64,000 nt of DNA from Pseudomonas violetae (GTDB lineage Bacteria > Pseudomonadota > Gammaproteobacteria > Pseudomonadales > Pseudomonadaceae): contig NZ_JAKNRW010000025.1 of the NCBI RefSeq assembly GCF_023072615.1, positions 1-64,000 of the forward strand. The letters run 5' to 3'. The notes beneath the pieces were generated by a model. The model was given only the letters and a program-made list of their open reading frames with translations, was not told where the DNA came from and searched no databases. The translations under genes and the position numbers were made by a program. Below, piece by piece: positions 42,420-56,496 of this stretch. Position 1 is the stretch's first letter. Each line of letters opens with the position of its first letter.

Positions 42420-42685
42420 GCGCTCCCACCACACTAGGCCGAGCGTCATTTTTCAATAAAACCTCCGGCCAGGGCGTGTTTCGGGTGAATGCGGGCATTC
42501 CTATTGAGGACGCGCTCGAAACGGTTTCGCTCCTTCAGCACTACGCCAATCAACTTTCCCTCGATGCCGCCATGAGCGATAAGGGCGAACGCTACAGCTG
42601 GTGCGCGCTCTACCTCGGCGAAATGGCAAAAGCCCTGATCGATGACGTGAACGATGCCATGTTTATGCCGGGGGCCGATACATGA
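42416..42685 (+). CDS. DUF3077 domain protein
   Basis: This 89-residue protein contains FFNKTSGQGVFRVNAGIPIE followed by DALETVSLLQHYANQL and WCALYLGEMAKALIDDV. This is the DUF3077 pattern, a Pseudomonas family of small helical proteins with no known role. Its start and stop overlap the neighbouring genes by 4 bp each (ATGA), placing it directly ahead of, and coupled to, the primase-helicase. Confidence 0.82.
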   Translation: MSAPTTLGRASFFNKTSGQGVFRVNAGIPIEDALETVSLLQHYANQLSLDAAMSDKGERYSWCALYLGEMAKALIDDVNDAMFMPGADT

Positions 42686-45576
42686 CCCAGCGCACGAACA
42701 AACCCACAAAACGCCCCAGCTTTGCCGACGTGAAAAGCGCCGCACTTAAGGACATTGACCGCGTGCTGTCTCACTGGCTCCCCAACGGCAAACGGGTCGA
42801 TGGCGGCAAGGAATACACCGCCCCTAATCCGACCCGCACGGACAAACGTGCCGGGTCGCTCAAGGTCAACCTGAGCAAAGGCACCTGGGCTGACTTTGCT
42901 ACAGGTGACAAGGGCGGCGACCTGATCGACCTGGTGCGCTACCTCGACGGCGGCACAGACGTCGAAGCCTGCAACAAGCTGGCGGACCTGCTGCACGTAT
43001 CGGCAGGCGCCGCACGGTCCAAGCCAACACCGAGCAAAAGCAAAGCACCGGAATGGATCGCCATCCAACCAATCCCGGTCGAGGCCATGAACAAGTGCCC
43101 GACCAAGCACCGACAACACGGCGCGCCCTCTAAGGTATGGATTTATCGCGATGCGCAAGGCCAGCCCCTCATGGCGCTGTATCGGTTCGACCTGGGGCCG
43201 GACGAAGGCGGCAAGCCAAGGAAAGTCTTTGCACCGTTGACCTGGTGCCAACGCGCCGACGGCCAAATCACTCAATGGCGTTGGCAAGGTCTGGCCGATC
43301 CGCGCCCTCTTCTGCACCTGGACGAACTGTCGCAACGGCTCGATGCACCGGTCGTACTGTGCGAGGGCGAGAAAGCCGCCGACGCAGCCGCCGAACTGAT
43401 GCCGGGCTACGTGGCGACCTGCTGGCCGAACGGTTCCAACTCCTGGCACAAGGCCGACCTGACACCGCTCAAAGGACGGTCGGTATTGTTGTGGCCGGAC
43501 AACGACTCCAGTGGCCAGAGCTGCATGGAGGCCGTCGCGGAAAAGCTGCGTGAAATCGGCGCCGCCTCAGTGCAAGCCATCGCCCTGGATGTCTTCAAAC
43601 GCAAGCCCACGCTAAGAAATGGCAAACCGACCTTTGCCAAGGGTGGTCAATGGGACGATGGCGATGATGCAGCCGACGCACTCGCCAAGGGCTGGACATG
43701 GGCCCACCTCGCCGAGCTGGAGCGCACCGGCGAGCTGCTCGGCTCGGCACCTGCCCCCGCTCCGGCCGGAGAAATAGAAACAAAGGCGCAGCCCAAAACC
43801 AAGCGCCCCGCCAAATCAAAAAATGACCTACTGCCCGGTGGTTTTCGCCTGACGCCGGAGGGCGTGTTTTATTCCGGCGACGACGGCGAAGCGCGGCCTG
43901 TATGTTCGCCTCTGGAGATCCTCGCACGTACCCGTGACGACAAGGGGCATAACTGGGGCTTGCTGGTCGAGTTCGACGACCCGGACGGCCAGAAGAAACG
44001 CTGGAACATTCCCGCCCGCACCATGACCGGCGACTTCGGCAAGGACGTACTCGGCCCGCTGGTGGACATGGGTCTACGTCTGGCGGGCAGCCGCTCAGGA
44101 CGCAACGCACGCAACGACCTGCAAAGCTACTTGCAGGGCTTTGACAGCGCGCAAAGGGCTCGTCTGGTTACCCGGCTGGGCTGGCACGGAAACGCCTTCC
44201 TATTGCCCGAGCGGCAGATCGGGTCGCATGACGAACATCTGCACTTCTATGAAGCCGGTGCACAACTTCCACCTATCAGCGAGTCCGGCACGCTGGAACA
44301 GTGGCAAGAGCAAATCGGCGCATTGTGCGTTGGCAACCATCGTTTGGCGTTCGTTGTCAGCGTGGCGTTTGCTGGACCGCTGCTGAACATGCTCGGTCAC
44401 GAGTCGGGCGGGTTTCACCTCTACGGCGACAGCTCCGGTGGCAAGACCACCCACCTGCAAGTAGCCGCCTCGATCTATGGCGGGCCGCGTGTAGTGCGTT
44501 CCTGGCGCTCGACAGACAATGCCCTGGAATCCATCGCTGCCGCGCATTCAGACGGGCTTCTGGTGCTGGATGAAATCGGCATGTGCGACCCGCGCATCAT
44601 CGGTGAAACGGTGTACATGCTGGGTAATGGCACCGGCAAGGCTCGCGCCAATGATCGAGGACAAGCGGGCCGACAGGTACAGGAGTGGCGCTTGCTGTTT
44701 CTTTCGACGGGCGAGAAGACGCTGGCGCAGCACATGGCCGAGGCGAACAAGGAGCTGAAAGCCGGTATGGAAGTGCGCATGCTCGCCGTACCAGCGGACG
44801 CCAGTAAAGGCCTCGGCATGTTCGATGTGTTGAGTGGTTTCGATGACGCAGCGGCCCTCTCAGACGCGCTCAAGGCTCGGGTAGCCAAATACTACGGCAC
44901 ACCACTCACCGCGTTCCTGGCGGCTCTTTGCGAGCCCGGCAAGATGCACGGATGGTCAACCATCCTCCGTCGGACTCTAGAAGGTTTCGTCGCCAAGGCC
45001 CTTCCCGCCTCGGCTAGCGGACAAGCACATCGAGCCGCTGCACGCTTTGGCCTGGCCGCAGCAGCTGGAGAGCTAGCTACCGCTCTCGGCATTACCGGCT
45101 GGCCCGACGGCACCGCGACCACTGCAGCACGCGTGTGCCTGAGCGCATGGCTGAATGAGCGTGGCGGCGCCGGAAACCTTGAAGGCGATGCGATTTTGGC
45201 CCGTCTCCGGCAGATCATCGAGCGCTTTGGCGAAAGCCGCTTCACCCGCTGGGAGACCGCCGCTGCGAAGATCGATGAGCACGGGCCACGCACCATCGAC
45301 CGCCTGGGCTTTCGCAAAACGCTAGAGCACGGCATGGGCGACACCATGCACACCACCCACACCTACTACGTGCTGCCCGAGGCATGGCGATCCGAGATAT
45401 TTCGGGGCATGAACATCAATGCCGTGAACAAGGAGCTGCTGCACCGGGGTGTGCTGGAACCTGGTAGCGACGGCAAGGCATCGAGTTTGGTCCGGTTGCC
45501 CGGTCTAGGCCCGCAACGCTGCTACATCGTGAAGACGATACCGGGAACGGATGAGAGCGAGGCTCGGGCTGCCTGA
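42682..45576 (+). CDS. Primase-helicase with TOPRIM and DUF927 domains (P4 alpha-like)
   Basis: This 964-residue protein has an N-terminal region like phage primases (about 10-110, GKEYTAPNPTRTDKRAGSL), a TOPRIM domain (about 215-300, VVLCEGEKAADAAAELMPGY, LLWPDNDSSGQS), and a DUF927 helicase part from about 375. Walker A is GDSSGGKTTH near 583 and Walker B is LLVLDEIG near 626. Such proteins prime and unwind DNA at the replication origin of satellite phages and related elements. The iteron arrays at both ends of this element are candidate binding sites. It is the last of five overlapping genes. Confidence 0.9.
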   Translation: MTQRTNKPTKRPSFADVKSAALKDIDRVLSHWLPNGKRVDGGKEYTAPNPTRTDKRAGSLKVNLSKGTWADFATGDKGGDLIDLVRYLDGGTDVEACNKLADLLHVSAGAARSKPTPSKSKAPEWIAIQPIPVEAMNKCPTKHRQHGAPSKVWIYRDAQGQPLMALYRFDLGPDEGGKPRKVFAPLTWCQRADGQITQWRWQGLADPRPLLHLDELSQRLDAPVVLCEGEKAADAAAELMPGYVATCWPNGSNSWHKADLTPLKGRSVLLWPDNDSSGQSCMEAVAEKLREIGAASVQAIALDVFKRKPTLRNGKPTFAKGGQWDDGDDAADALAKGWTWAHLAELERTGELLGSAPAPAPAGEIETKAQPKTKRPAKSKNDLLPGGFRLTPEGVFYSGDDGEARPVCSPLEILARTRDDKGHNWGLLVEFDDPDGQKKRWNIPARTMTGDFGKDVLGPLVDMGLRLAGSRSGRNARNDLQSYLQGFDSAQRARLVTRLGWHGNAFLLPERQIGSHDEHLHFYEAGAQLPPISESGTLEQWQEQIGALCVGNHRLAFVVSVAFAGPLLNMLGHESGGFHLYGDSSGGKTTHLQVAASIYGGPRVVRSWRSTDNALESIAAAHSDGLLVLDEIGMCDPRIIGETVYMLGNGTGKARANDRGQAGRQVQEWRLLFLSTGEKTLAQHMAEANKELKAGMEVRMLAVPADASKGLGMFDVLSGFDDAAALSDALKARVAKYYGTPLTAFLAALCEPGKMHGWSTILRRTLEGFVAKALPASASGQAHRAAARFGLAAAAGELATALGITGWPDGTATTAARVCLSAWLNERGGAGNLEGDAILARLRQIIERFGESRFTRWETAAAKIDEHGPRTIDRLGFRKTLEHGMGDTMHTTHTYYVLPEAWRSEIFRGMNINAVNKELLHRGVLEPGSDGKASSLVRLPGLGPQRCYIVKTIPGTDESEARAA

Positions 45577-45666
45577 CGGCATCCCTCTAATCGAGGTAGC
45601 GCCGGCTGATTCCCGGCCTCGCCAGCCGCTCAACCCAACCCAATCGAATTACACAGAGACGAAACA

Positions 45667-46509
45667 ATGAACGACATCCAAAAACTGAAAGACCGCCGTG
45701 AACGACTGACCTCCGAAGTGGAACGCCTGCGAGCCGAACTCTTGCACTATGAGACCGCTCTAGCCGCCCCCGAGTCTATCCAGCGAGGCCGGGAGCGGGA
45801 CGTGCAGGATCAGTACGCCGACCGGAAAAGAAAATGTGATTCACTGGACTTTGAAATCAATCAGTTAAATCAAAAAATTGTTCGACGCGAAAACATCGCC
45901 AATCATGAAGCCCTGATGGCGGGCTACCGCGACGCCATGGCAACGTGGAAAGCCGACGAGCACGAGCTCAACGAAAAGCGCCAGAGTGTCAGCACCCGCC
46001 TGAATGAAATCCGTCAGCAAGCCACAGACGAAATGGCGAAGGCACGTCAGGCTGAGACCGAAGCGGCCACAGCCTACGCTCAGGCTGTTGCATGGGGCGA
46101 CACCGAAGGCGAGAAGACGGCTAATGCTGACGCCCAAAAAGCCGCGAAAAACCTCGCGACGGTAGCCGAGCACAACCGTCGTCAGCAGTTGATCATCAGC
46201 GCTCTGGAACAAGAGCTGGCCACCATCGATCAGCACATCGCTGAAGCGCAGCAAGAACACCAAAAAATCGAGAACAAGGCGCTGCACCTCGCCAACGCGG
46301 TGCTTGAAGAGAAGTGGAATGAGGCGGCTCAAGCGTTGCTTGATGTGGGCGGACAACTTTGCGCGGCGCGTCGGATGATCGACCGGGATCCTGTTGCGCT
46401 GCTCAAGCTCAACGTTCCAGAGCAAGGCGAAAATTTTAGCAGTTGGGACTGGAGTGACCTGTCGGAGCGCTCAGTGCGGTACAAGGTGCAAGACGTGCTG
46501 GCTTTGTAA
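45667..46509 (+). CDS. Long coiled-coil protein, hypothetical
   Basis: This 280-residue, highly charged protein is predicted helical almost throughout. Examples are LKDRRERLTSEVERLRAELL, DSLDFEINQLNQKIVRRENI and LISALEQELATIDQHIAEAQ. It ends in a small non-coiled part (NFSSWDWSDLSERSVRYKVQ). It has no signal peptide or membrane segment. CAGAGACG is a plausible ribosome site. It follows the primase by 90 bp. Similar proteins are common in Pseudomonas islands, but no function is known. A hairpin (CAGCCCACG...TGGGCTG) follows. Confidence 0.7.
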   Translation: MNDIQKLKDRRERLTSEVERLRAELLHYETALAAPESIQRGRERDVQDQYADRKRKCDSLDFEINQLNQKIVRRENIANHEALMAGYRDAMATWKADEHELNEKRQSVSTRLNEIRQQATDEMAKARQAETEAATAYAQAVAWGDTEGEKTANADAQKAAKNLATVAEHNRRQQLIISALEQELATIDQHIAEAQQEHQKIENKALHLANAVLEEKWNEAAQALLDVGGQLCAARRMIDRDPVALLKLNVPEQGENFSSWDWSDLSERSVRYKVQDVLAL

Positions 46510-46524
46510 CGCACTGCCCCACCC

Positions 46525-46551
46525 GAAACAGCCCACGTGTGTGGGCTGTTT
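46525..46551 (+). terminator. Hairpin after the coiled-coil gene
   Basis: ACAGCCCACG-TGTG-TGGGCTGTTT is a nine-pair stem with a short T tail, ending the coiled-coil transcript about 25 bp before the next start codon. Confidence 0.6.
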
Positions 46552-46575
46552 AAACAATGCCCAAGGATCAGCACT

Positions 46576-46764
46576 ATGAACACTGCCATGCAGAACCGCC
46601 CCAGTCGTACCGAAACGCTGAAGGCAAGGAAAACCCATCTGAGCGCCCTGCTCAAGCTCATGGGCTCTCGCTGGGGGAAAAGCACGGCGATACAGAACCT
46701 CACCGCAAACGCGATCAAAGCAGAGCTGAGTCTCATCGATCAGCAATTGAAGCGCCGGAGTTAA
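46576..46764 (+). CDS. Hypothetical 62-residue protein
   Basis: The gene starts at an ATG with AGGATC upstream. The product begins MNTAMQNRPSRTETLKARKT and continues HLSALLKLMGSRWGKSTAIQ and NAIKAELSLIDQQLKRRS. It is basic and helical, with a heptad-like C-terminus similar in style to the preceding coiled-coil protein. No family is recognised. After it, about 200 bp are non-coding up to the convergent signalling cluster, including a GGAAGCC...GGCTTCC hairpin at about 46770-46790. Confidence 0.6.
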   Translation: MNTAMQNRPSRTETLKARKTHLSALLKLMGSRWGKSTAIQNLTANAIKAELSLIDQQLKRRS

Positions 46765-46965
46765 CGCACGTGGAAGCCTATCCGGCTTCCGCTGCCTGCT
46801 CTATAGGTAGTTGGCTGAGCCGACAGGTTTAACTATTCAGTCCCACCCTCACATTGATTTAAAGGGCAGCTTTCGGCCATTAGCGGTCCTTCAATAAACG
46901 TTAGAATCGAATTAACACCACGCACTCACGCACGCACGGTTCTCAATTTGATAACATTGAAACAA

Positions 46966-47913
46966 TTACTCTGCCGGCAAGGACGTAGCTAAATTACCAA
47001 AGCACACTTGGGCACGTCCGGCGTGCTTAGCTTGGTAAAGTCGCCTATCTGCTTCCTGCACCAAAGCCTGCGGCGCAATAGAGTGATTGGCAGTTACAGC
47101 AGCAACGCCTAATGACACTGTAACGAACTGTCCAATTTCAGAGCCCAGGTGCTCAAGCTGGAGCGCTTGCACGTTAGCGCTCATTCTCTCGGCAACCATT
47201 ACCGCACCGTTCAGCTGGGTATTGGGCAACAGGCAGGCAAACTCCTCGCCGCCATAGCGCGCTAGTAAATCGTATGGTCGGTTGATAGCCTGCTCCAAGG
47301 CACCTGCAACAGCCTGCAAGCATGAATCACCATTCAAATGTCCGTAATGATCGTTATAGCGCTTGAAATAATCGATATCGATCATAATCACAGAGAGTTG
47401 CGCTTGCTCACGTACACTTTGCAGCCAGCTTCTTGCCAACTCCTCATCAAATTTGCGGCGATTAGCCACCCCCGTCAGCCCATCAAGCATTGCAAGCGAC
47501 CGTAGGATGTCATTCTGGCGTTTAAGGGTCAGGTGGGTATTGACTCGTGCCCTGACAATAGCCGGGTTGATCGGTTTGACAATGAAATCAACTGCGCCAA
47601 GATCCAGGCCGCGCACTTCATCCTCTTCAGACCCTCTACCGGTGACAAAAATGATGGGGATGTTCTGGGTTTGCGGGTCTGCTTTAAGGCGACGACAAAC
47701 TTCATGACCGTCAAGCCCGTCCATGCAAACATCAAGTAGCACCAGATCTGGCGACACTGTTCGACATAGTTGCAGCGCTTGCTCGCCGTCCATGGCCATG
47801 AAAATTTCACAGTCCACACGAAATAGTTCATATAGCACCAGGATATTCACACGCTGATCATCAACCAGAAGCAGTTTAGGCTTTGTCTGTGAGACGGTTA
47901 GCCAATGTTGCAT
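46966..47913 (-). CDS. Response regulator with GGDEF output (diguanylate cyclase)
   Basis: This 315-residue protein has a receiver domain (about 12-130) with phospho-acceptor Asp in DLVLLDVCMDGLDG and Lys in FIVKPINP, then a GGDEF domain (about 150-310). The active site is RYGGEEF, and RPYD lies five residues before it, so the feedback inhibition (I) site is present. It should make c-di-GMP when phosphorylated. AGGA precedes the ATG, 9 bp after the stop of the hybrid kinase, its probable partner. Confidence 0.93.
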   Translation of the reverse strand: MQHWLTVSQTKPKLLLVDDQRVNILVLYELFRVDCEIFMAMDGEQALQLCRTVSPDLVLLDVCMDGLDGHEVCRRLKADPQTQNIPIIFVTGRGSEEDEVRGLDLGAVDFIVKPINPAIVRARVNTHLTLKRQNDILRSLAMLDGLTGVANRRKFDEELARSWLQSVREQAQLSVIMIDIDYFKRYNDHYGHLNGDSCLQAVAGALEQAINRPYDLLARYGGEEFACLLPNTQLNGAVMVAERMSANVQALQLEHLGSEIGQFVTVSLGVAAVTANHSIAPQALVQEADRRLYQAKHAGRAQVCFGNLATSLPAE

Positions 47914-47922
47914 AATAAATCC

Positions 47923-52434
<4,512 letters not shown>

Positions 52435-52571
52435 GGCATCCCTTCTCAAAAAACCGACAGGCGTGATGTAACCACAGAGCAAAGCCTTCTTTGGCTGTCA
52501 CCAAAATTAATCATCCACTATCACGTTCACGGCGGTTAACTCTAGATAGGCGAAGAATCATACGGCAGTCA

Positions 52572-54272
52572 CTATTTTATTTTCATAGCCCCGGAATCAA
52601 GCAAAGCACATAATTGGCTAAAAGGGACAGGGCGAGCATAAAAATAGCCTTGCATGATCTCGCAGCCATTGCGTTGCAACACATCTGCTTGTTCTTGAGT
52701 TTCAACGCCCTCCGCCACTAGTTCAAGGTCAAGGGCCTGGGCCAGTTTAATAATGGCTTCAATAATGGCCGCATCGCTTTTATCGAGCAGCATATCACGC
52801 ACAAAGCTCTGGTCTATCTTCAACACATCCACCGGAAACCGTTTGAGATACGCCAAGCTGGAGTAGCCTGTACCAAAATCATCAATCGCAATCCGTATGC
52901 CCTGCTTATGCAGGACAGCGAGTACGTGTTGCGTATTTTGCACATTCTTTGCCAGCACCCCTTCGGTGATTTCCAGCTCTAAAAACTTTGGTTGCAGCTT
53001 CGACTCGCGCAAGGTCTCTTGCACCATCGATAAGAATGACTCCTCGACAAACTGCACCGCTGAAATATTCACACTCACCACCACAGGCATACCCTGTTCA
53101 ATCAGCATTTGAGCATCCAAACAAGCTCGGCGAAGAACGTATTTACCAATCGGAATAATCAGCCCGGTTTGCTCGGCCAGTGGAATAAATTCGGCAGGTG
53201 AAACCAGATCGCCATCTCTATTACGCCAGCGGATAAGGGCCTCCATGCCTACCATTAGCGCCCCGGTGGCTCTCACCTTGGGTTGGTAGAACACCTCAAA
53301 GACACCATCTTCCAGTGCACTGCGCATGTTTTGTTCAAGCATGTGCCGCCCGCGGGCCCCGCTTTCAATATCTGTGGAGAAAAAACGAAAGCGATTACGG
53401 CCATCGAGTTTCGCTTGATACATGGCTGCATCCGCATGGCGGTAAAGCGACTCCACATCTTCGCTGTCGTCTGGAAATACGCTGATGCCAAGGCTCGCGC
53501 TAAGTTCATAGCGATTGCCTTGGAGAACAAAAGGCATCGCAATACAGGCAAGCAGCCGCTCGGCAAAGTCGCCCAAACCGTCAAAGGCGCCCACTTCCGG
53601 TGACAGGATAATGAACTCATCACCGCCCTGGCGGCTAACCGTATCCAATGCGCGTACAGCTTGCTCCAAGCGCACAGCAACCTCTTGGAGAAGGGCATCG
53701 CCAATAGAGTGACCGCCAAAATCATTAATGCTTTTGAAGTTATCCAGATCCAGTAGCAGCATCGCCACCCGCACGTCGCTGCGGCGAGCTTTCTGCAAGG
53801 CCTGATCAGTGCGGTCCTTAAGTAAGGTGCGATTTGGCAGCCCCGTCAGCGCATCATGGTTGGCGAGTTTTTTTGCCTCCCGGCGCAAAGCCAGATGGGC
53901 CTTGATGTGCGCTCTGGCGACTGGAAGGTTTAGCGGTTTACGAATGAAAACAATACCGCCATATTCAAGCGCAAGCAGTTCATTGTCCGTTTGAACGTGC
54001 GAAGTCACGAAGATAACTGCCGCATCACACAATTCGGGGTCAGCTTTCAGTGCTTTGCACACTGAAAAACCGTTCATGCCGTTCATTTCGATATCAAGCA
54101 GCACAAGATCCGGCTTGTACTGACGAGCAAGTGCCAGTGCTGTGAAACCATCGCTGGCCATGTGCACATCACCTAAGCCACTCACCGCCGCACTAAGGAC
54201 CTGAGCATCCGTGGCTTGATCTTCCACGATCAAGATGACCGAGTCGACGTCTATCCCTTTACAAATTCGCAT
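52572..54272 (-). CDS. Response regulator with GGDEF and EAL domains
   Basis: This 566-residue protein has a receiver (about 10-125, phospho-Asp in DLVLLDIEMNGMNG), GGDEF (SRQGGDEF, with I-site RALD five residues before) and EAL. The EAL catalytic set is present: MEALIRWRN, ELEITEGVL, IDDFGTGYSSLAYL, DVLKIDQSFV, AEGVETQEQ and QGYFYARP. Both synthesis and hydrolysis of c-di-GMP are therefore possible, and phosphorylation may bias the balance. The ATG at 54272 follows GGGTG. It lies between the kinase gene and the HDOD regulator. Confidence 0.93.
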   Translation of the reverse strand: MRICKGIDVDSVILIVEDQATDAQVLSAAVSGLGDVHMASDGFTALALARQYKPDLVLLDIEMNGMNGFSVCKALKADPELCDAAVIFVTSHVQTDNELLALEYGGIVFIRKPLNLPVARAHIKAHLALRREAKKLANHDALTGLPNRTLLKDRTDQALQKARRSDVRVAMLLLDLDNFKSINDFGGHSIGDALLQEVAVRLEQAVRALDTVSRQGGDEFIILSPEVGAFDGLGDFAERLLACIAMPFVLQGNRYELSASLGISVFPDDSEDVESLYRHADAAMYQAKLDGRNRFRFFSTDIESGARGRHMLEQNMRSALEDGVFEVFYQPKVRATGALMVGMEALIRWRNRDGDLVSPAEFIPLAEQTGLIIPIGKYVLRRACLDAQMLIEQGMPVVVSVNISAVQFVEESFLSMVQETLRESKLQPKFLELEITEGVLAKNVQNTQHVLAVLHKQGIRIAIDDFGTGYSSLAYLKRFPVDVLKIDQSFVRDMLLDKSDAAIIEAIIKLAQALDLELVAEGVETQEQADVLQRNGCEIMQGYFYARPVPFSQLCALLDSGAMKIK

Positions 54273-54365
54273 ACGTACACCCAAGACGACTCTATTACGC
54301 CCCAAGCCAATTGGGCCTAGCTCAACCTTAGCATCGGATGAGGCCTACGTTCGCTCGCCAAAGCC

Positions 54366-55490
54366 TCATGACATACCGGCCAGCCGCATAAGTCGATCAA
54401 TGACGGCAGGCGGTTCGCTATTGTTTAGGGCTGCAGCTAAACGCATCAAAACCTGATCACGACGCACTTGGGTCGGCGGAAGTGCATAAACAGCACCTAT
54501 TAATTCTCGCAAGCTTCTTGGTACGCCCCAGCAGGCTTTCATTTTGATTGCTAGTGGAGCTGCAAAATCGTTGACGGCCTGAATCAATGATGGTTCATCC
54601 AACTTGTTGCCCTCGCTCTCCCACTTATGCACTTGATAGATAACGCAAAGCTCACCCATGCGATGCAGCAAGGCGGCCGTCTGCAGCTGGCCTGATTCGA
54701 CACCACACTGCTTGGCTAATGCGACCACACGCTCGGCCAAACGGACAGCAGTGTCGACATGTTCTTGCATCAAAACCGTTAGAATAAAATTGTCTTCTAT
54801 GCGGCGCTGCTTTAGAGCAAAACCCAACGCTAGGTTGACGCTGGTGCGCGCTCCTAATCGCCGAAGCGCATCATTCAAACTAGTGCACTGAGTTGCTATG
54901 CCGATATAGGCTGGACTGTTTGATACAGTAATGAGATGGGCACACAAGGCAGGATCACCCTGCCAATCGCCGACTAACTCGCGCAGATCAAGAGCTTCGC
55001 CGCTATAGCCGAGCTGAAGTTTTTCCTTGACCTTCGCTAACATAGGTAAGTCGAGATCAGAATCTGCAAGCCCATTAAGATATGAGCTGAACGCTTCTCG
55101 GCAAACAGCCGAAGTGGGGACGTAGTCCAGGGCAGGTAGTAACCCCTCAATACACTTCACAACATGTGGCACATCAAATGGCTTGGTAATAAAAGCACTT
55201 ATGCCGAGTGGCCTAATTTCCATCACGCTTTGCCTATCTGCGCGCCCAGTAATCATCACAAGCGGAGTCGTATTGTCGTGCTCACGAATTTTCTGCAACA
55301 TGCGTATGCCTGAATCATCAGGCAAGTTCCAATCAGCCAGCACCAGTGAATAGCTCACTTCTTGCCAAGCAGCCAAAGCGCTCCGAACATCGCTAAAACA
55401 ATTGACTTGAACGCCTGGACGCATGGTCATGACAATCTGCTTCAACAATTCGGCCATCCATGGATCATCGTCAACAACCATTACATTCAT
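54366..55490 (-). CDS. Response regulator with HDOD output domain
   Basis: This 374-residue protein starts MNVMVVDDDPWMAELLKQIV, a receiver with phospho-Asp in LVLADWNLPDDSG and Lys in FITKPFD. An HDOD domain follows at about 150-350 (DWQGDPALCAHLITVSNSPA, LGFALKQRRIEDNF, TAALLHRMGELCVIYQVH). HDOD is a catalytically inert relative of HD hydrolases, linked to regulation by protein contacts. GGGAGGCAACAA is a very strong ribosome site for the ATG at 55490. It is the first gene of the minus-strand signalling cluster. Confidence 0.9.
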   Translation of the reverse strand: MNVMVVDDDPWMAELLKQIVMTMRPGVQVNCFSDVRSALAAWQEVSYSLVLADWNLPDDSGIRMLQKIREHDNTTPLVMITGRADRQSVMEIRPLGISAFITKPFDVPHVVKCIEGLLPALDYVPTSAVCREAFSSYLNGLADSDLDLPMLAKVKEKLQLGYSGEALDLRELVGDWQGDPALCAHLITVSNSPAYIGIATQCTSLNDALRRLGARTSVNLALGFALKQRRIEDNFILTVLMQEHVDTAVRLAERVVALAKQCGVESGQLQTAALLHRMGELCVIYQVHKWESEGNKLDEPSLIQAVNDFAAPLAIKMKACWGVPRSLRELIGAVYALPPTQVRRDQVLMRLAAALNNSEPPAVIDRLMRLAGMS

Positions 55491-55913
55491 TTGTTGCCTC
55501 CCAAGACACTTGAACCTATTAAAGCTTGATTCGGAGCAGAGGGCTCGTTTTTTCGTTGCGAATTCAACCACATTCAATGTATAGATATTAAGGTTTTTGA
55601 TCATCTGCGGTTTGACAGATCAAACGCCCACCCGCCGTGAAACCACCTCAAGGCTACAGCCAAACACGCCAGTCCTCAAAGATATGAATGTAGATCCTGT
55701 CCGTCGTCTAGGCAGTGGGGCAAATAGGATTTTACATAAGGTCAATGACCGCTCCTGGCCGGTAGCGGCCAGTCACACCAGCGGCCTAATGCTGATAGCT
55801 TACTGACGCCTAGCAAAGTGCTCATACCTGACTGCCAATCGCGGCTGATGGACGGCGAGAGTTCAACGAGAGCTTCTTTCCTGTTTTAGGGGTCTACTTC
55901 AGACCTTGGAAGC

Positions 55914-56036
55914 GTTACACCAGTTGGCTTAGTAACACTCCTAAAAACCCCATGCTCAAACACAGTGTTACGCCGATAATATCCAATAAATACAGTCAGT
56001 TATCGACAATCGTTACACCAGTAACGTTCGTAACAC
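55914..56036. repeat. Right array of GTTACAC/GTAACAC repeats
   Basis: Copies are GTTACAC at 55914, GTAACAC at 55932, GTGTTAC at 55965, GTTACAC at 56012, GTAACG at 56021 and GTAACAC at 56030. The last three are closely packed. The same sequence forms the left array at 40449-40680, so one protein probably binds both ends of the element. Confidence 0.75.
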
Positions 56037-56117
56037 TGCTTTTCAGAAGGATGCGTATTCCCCCGCTCCCCGGAACCATCAATGCCACCAGCGACGTCAG
56101 GGGCAGTTCCAAATTTT

Positions 56118-56178
56118 GCCGGGGCCCCTGAGGTTTTTTTAAGACACGGGGTCGGAAACCCGCGTGATCGTGTTAGCG
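56118..56178 (+). repeat. 62-bp element, copy A (direct)
   Basis: It starts GCCGGGGCCCCTG, contains ACACGGGGTCGGAAACCCGCG and ends TGTTAGCG. It aligns along its whole length with copy B (56261) and with the reverse complement of copy C (56497). Confidence 0.85.
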
Positions 56179-56194
56179 AAAAAGTGCACAGCTT

Positions 56195-56230
56195 AGTGAA
56201 CAGGTGAACCTGGTGAACTGGTGATTCACC
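56195..56230 (+). repeat. Tandem GGTGAAC iterons
   Basis: AGTGAACAG (56195), GGTGAACCT (56203), GGTGAACTG (56212) and GGTGATTCACC (56220) follow one another at 8-9 bp steps. From memory, the phage P4 alpha protein binds GGTGAACAG iterons at its origin, and the primase-helicase of this element is alpha-like. Confidence 0.7.
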
Positions 56231-56260
56231 TGAGCATTTGCCCTATCGCTTGGTAGCTCC

Positions 56261-56322
56261 GCCGGGGACCCTGGGCATCTCGAATGGATACGGGGCAAAG
56301 AACCCGCAGCATCTTGTTAGCG
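56261..56322 (+). repeat. 62-bp element, copy B (direct)
   Basis: It starts GCCGGGGACCCTGGG, contains ATACGGGGCAAAGAACCCGC and ends ATCTTGTTAGCG. It is the most diverged copy in the middle, but both ends are conserved. Confidence 0.85.
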
Positions 56323-56457
56323 ACTGAGTTTTCTACGTCGGTTGACAGGTTGACACTATCCCCAAGGTTGACCGGGTTCAACCGTTCGCTATCAGCAACA
56401 CAATGGCTCACCGTTACTGTTGCGGTAACGATGCCCTTTTTTCATCAGGATCCTTTC

Positions 56458-56475
56458 AATTTCAACGTTGAAATT
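56458..56475. promoter_or_regulatory. 18-bp perfect palindrome
   Basis: AATTTCAACGTTGAAATT reads the same on both strands. Perfect symmetry over 18 bp in a control region suggests a dimeric repressor operator; the binding protein is unknown. Confidence 0.5.
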
Positions 56476-56496
56476 TCAGTAAGGTGCAATCTCTGT

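Noticed and set aside
55597..55806. Small plus-strand gene in the control region
   Set aside because: No ribosome site or domain-like sequence, and composition unlike the neighbouring genes.
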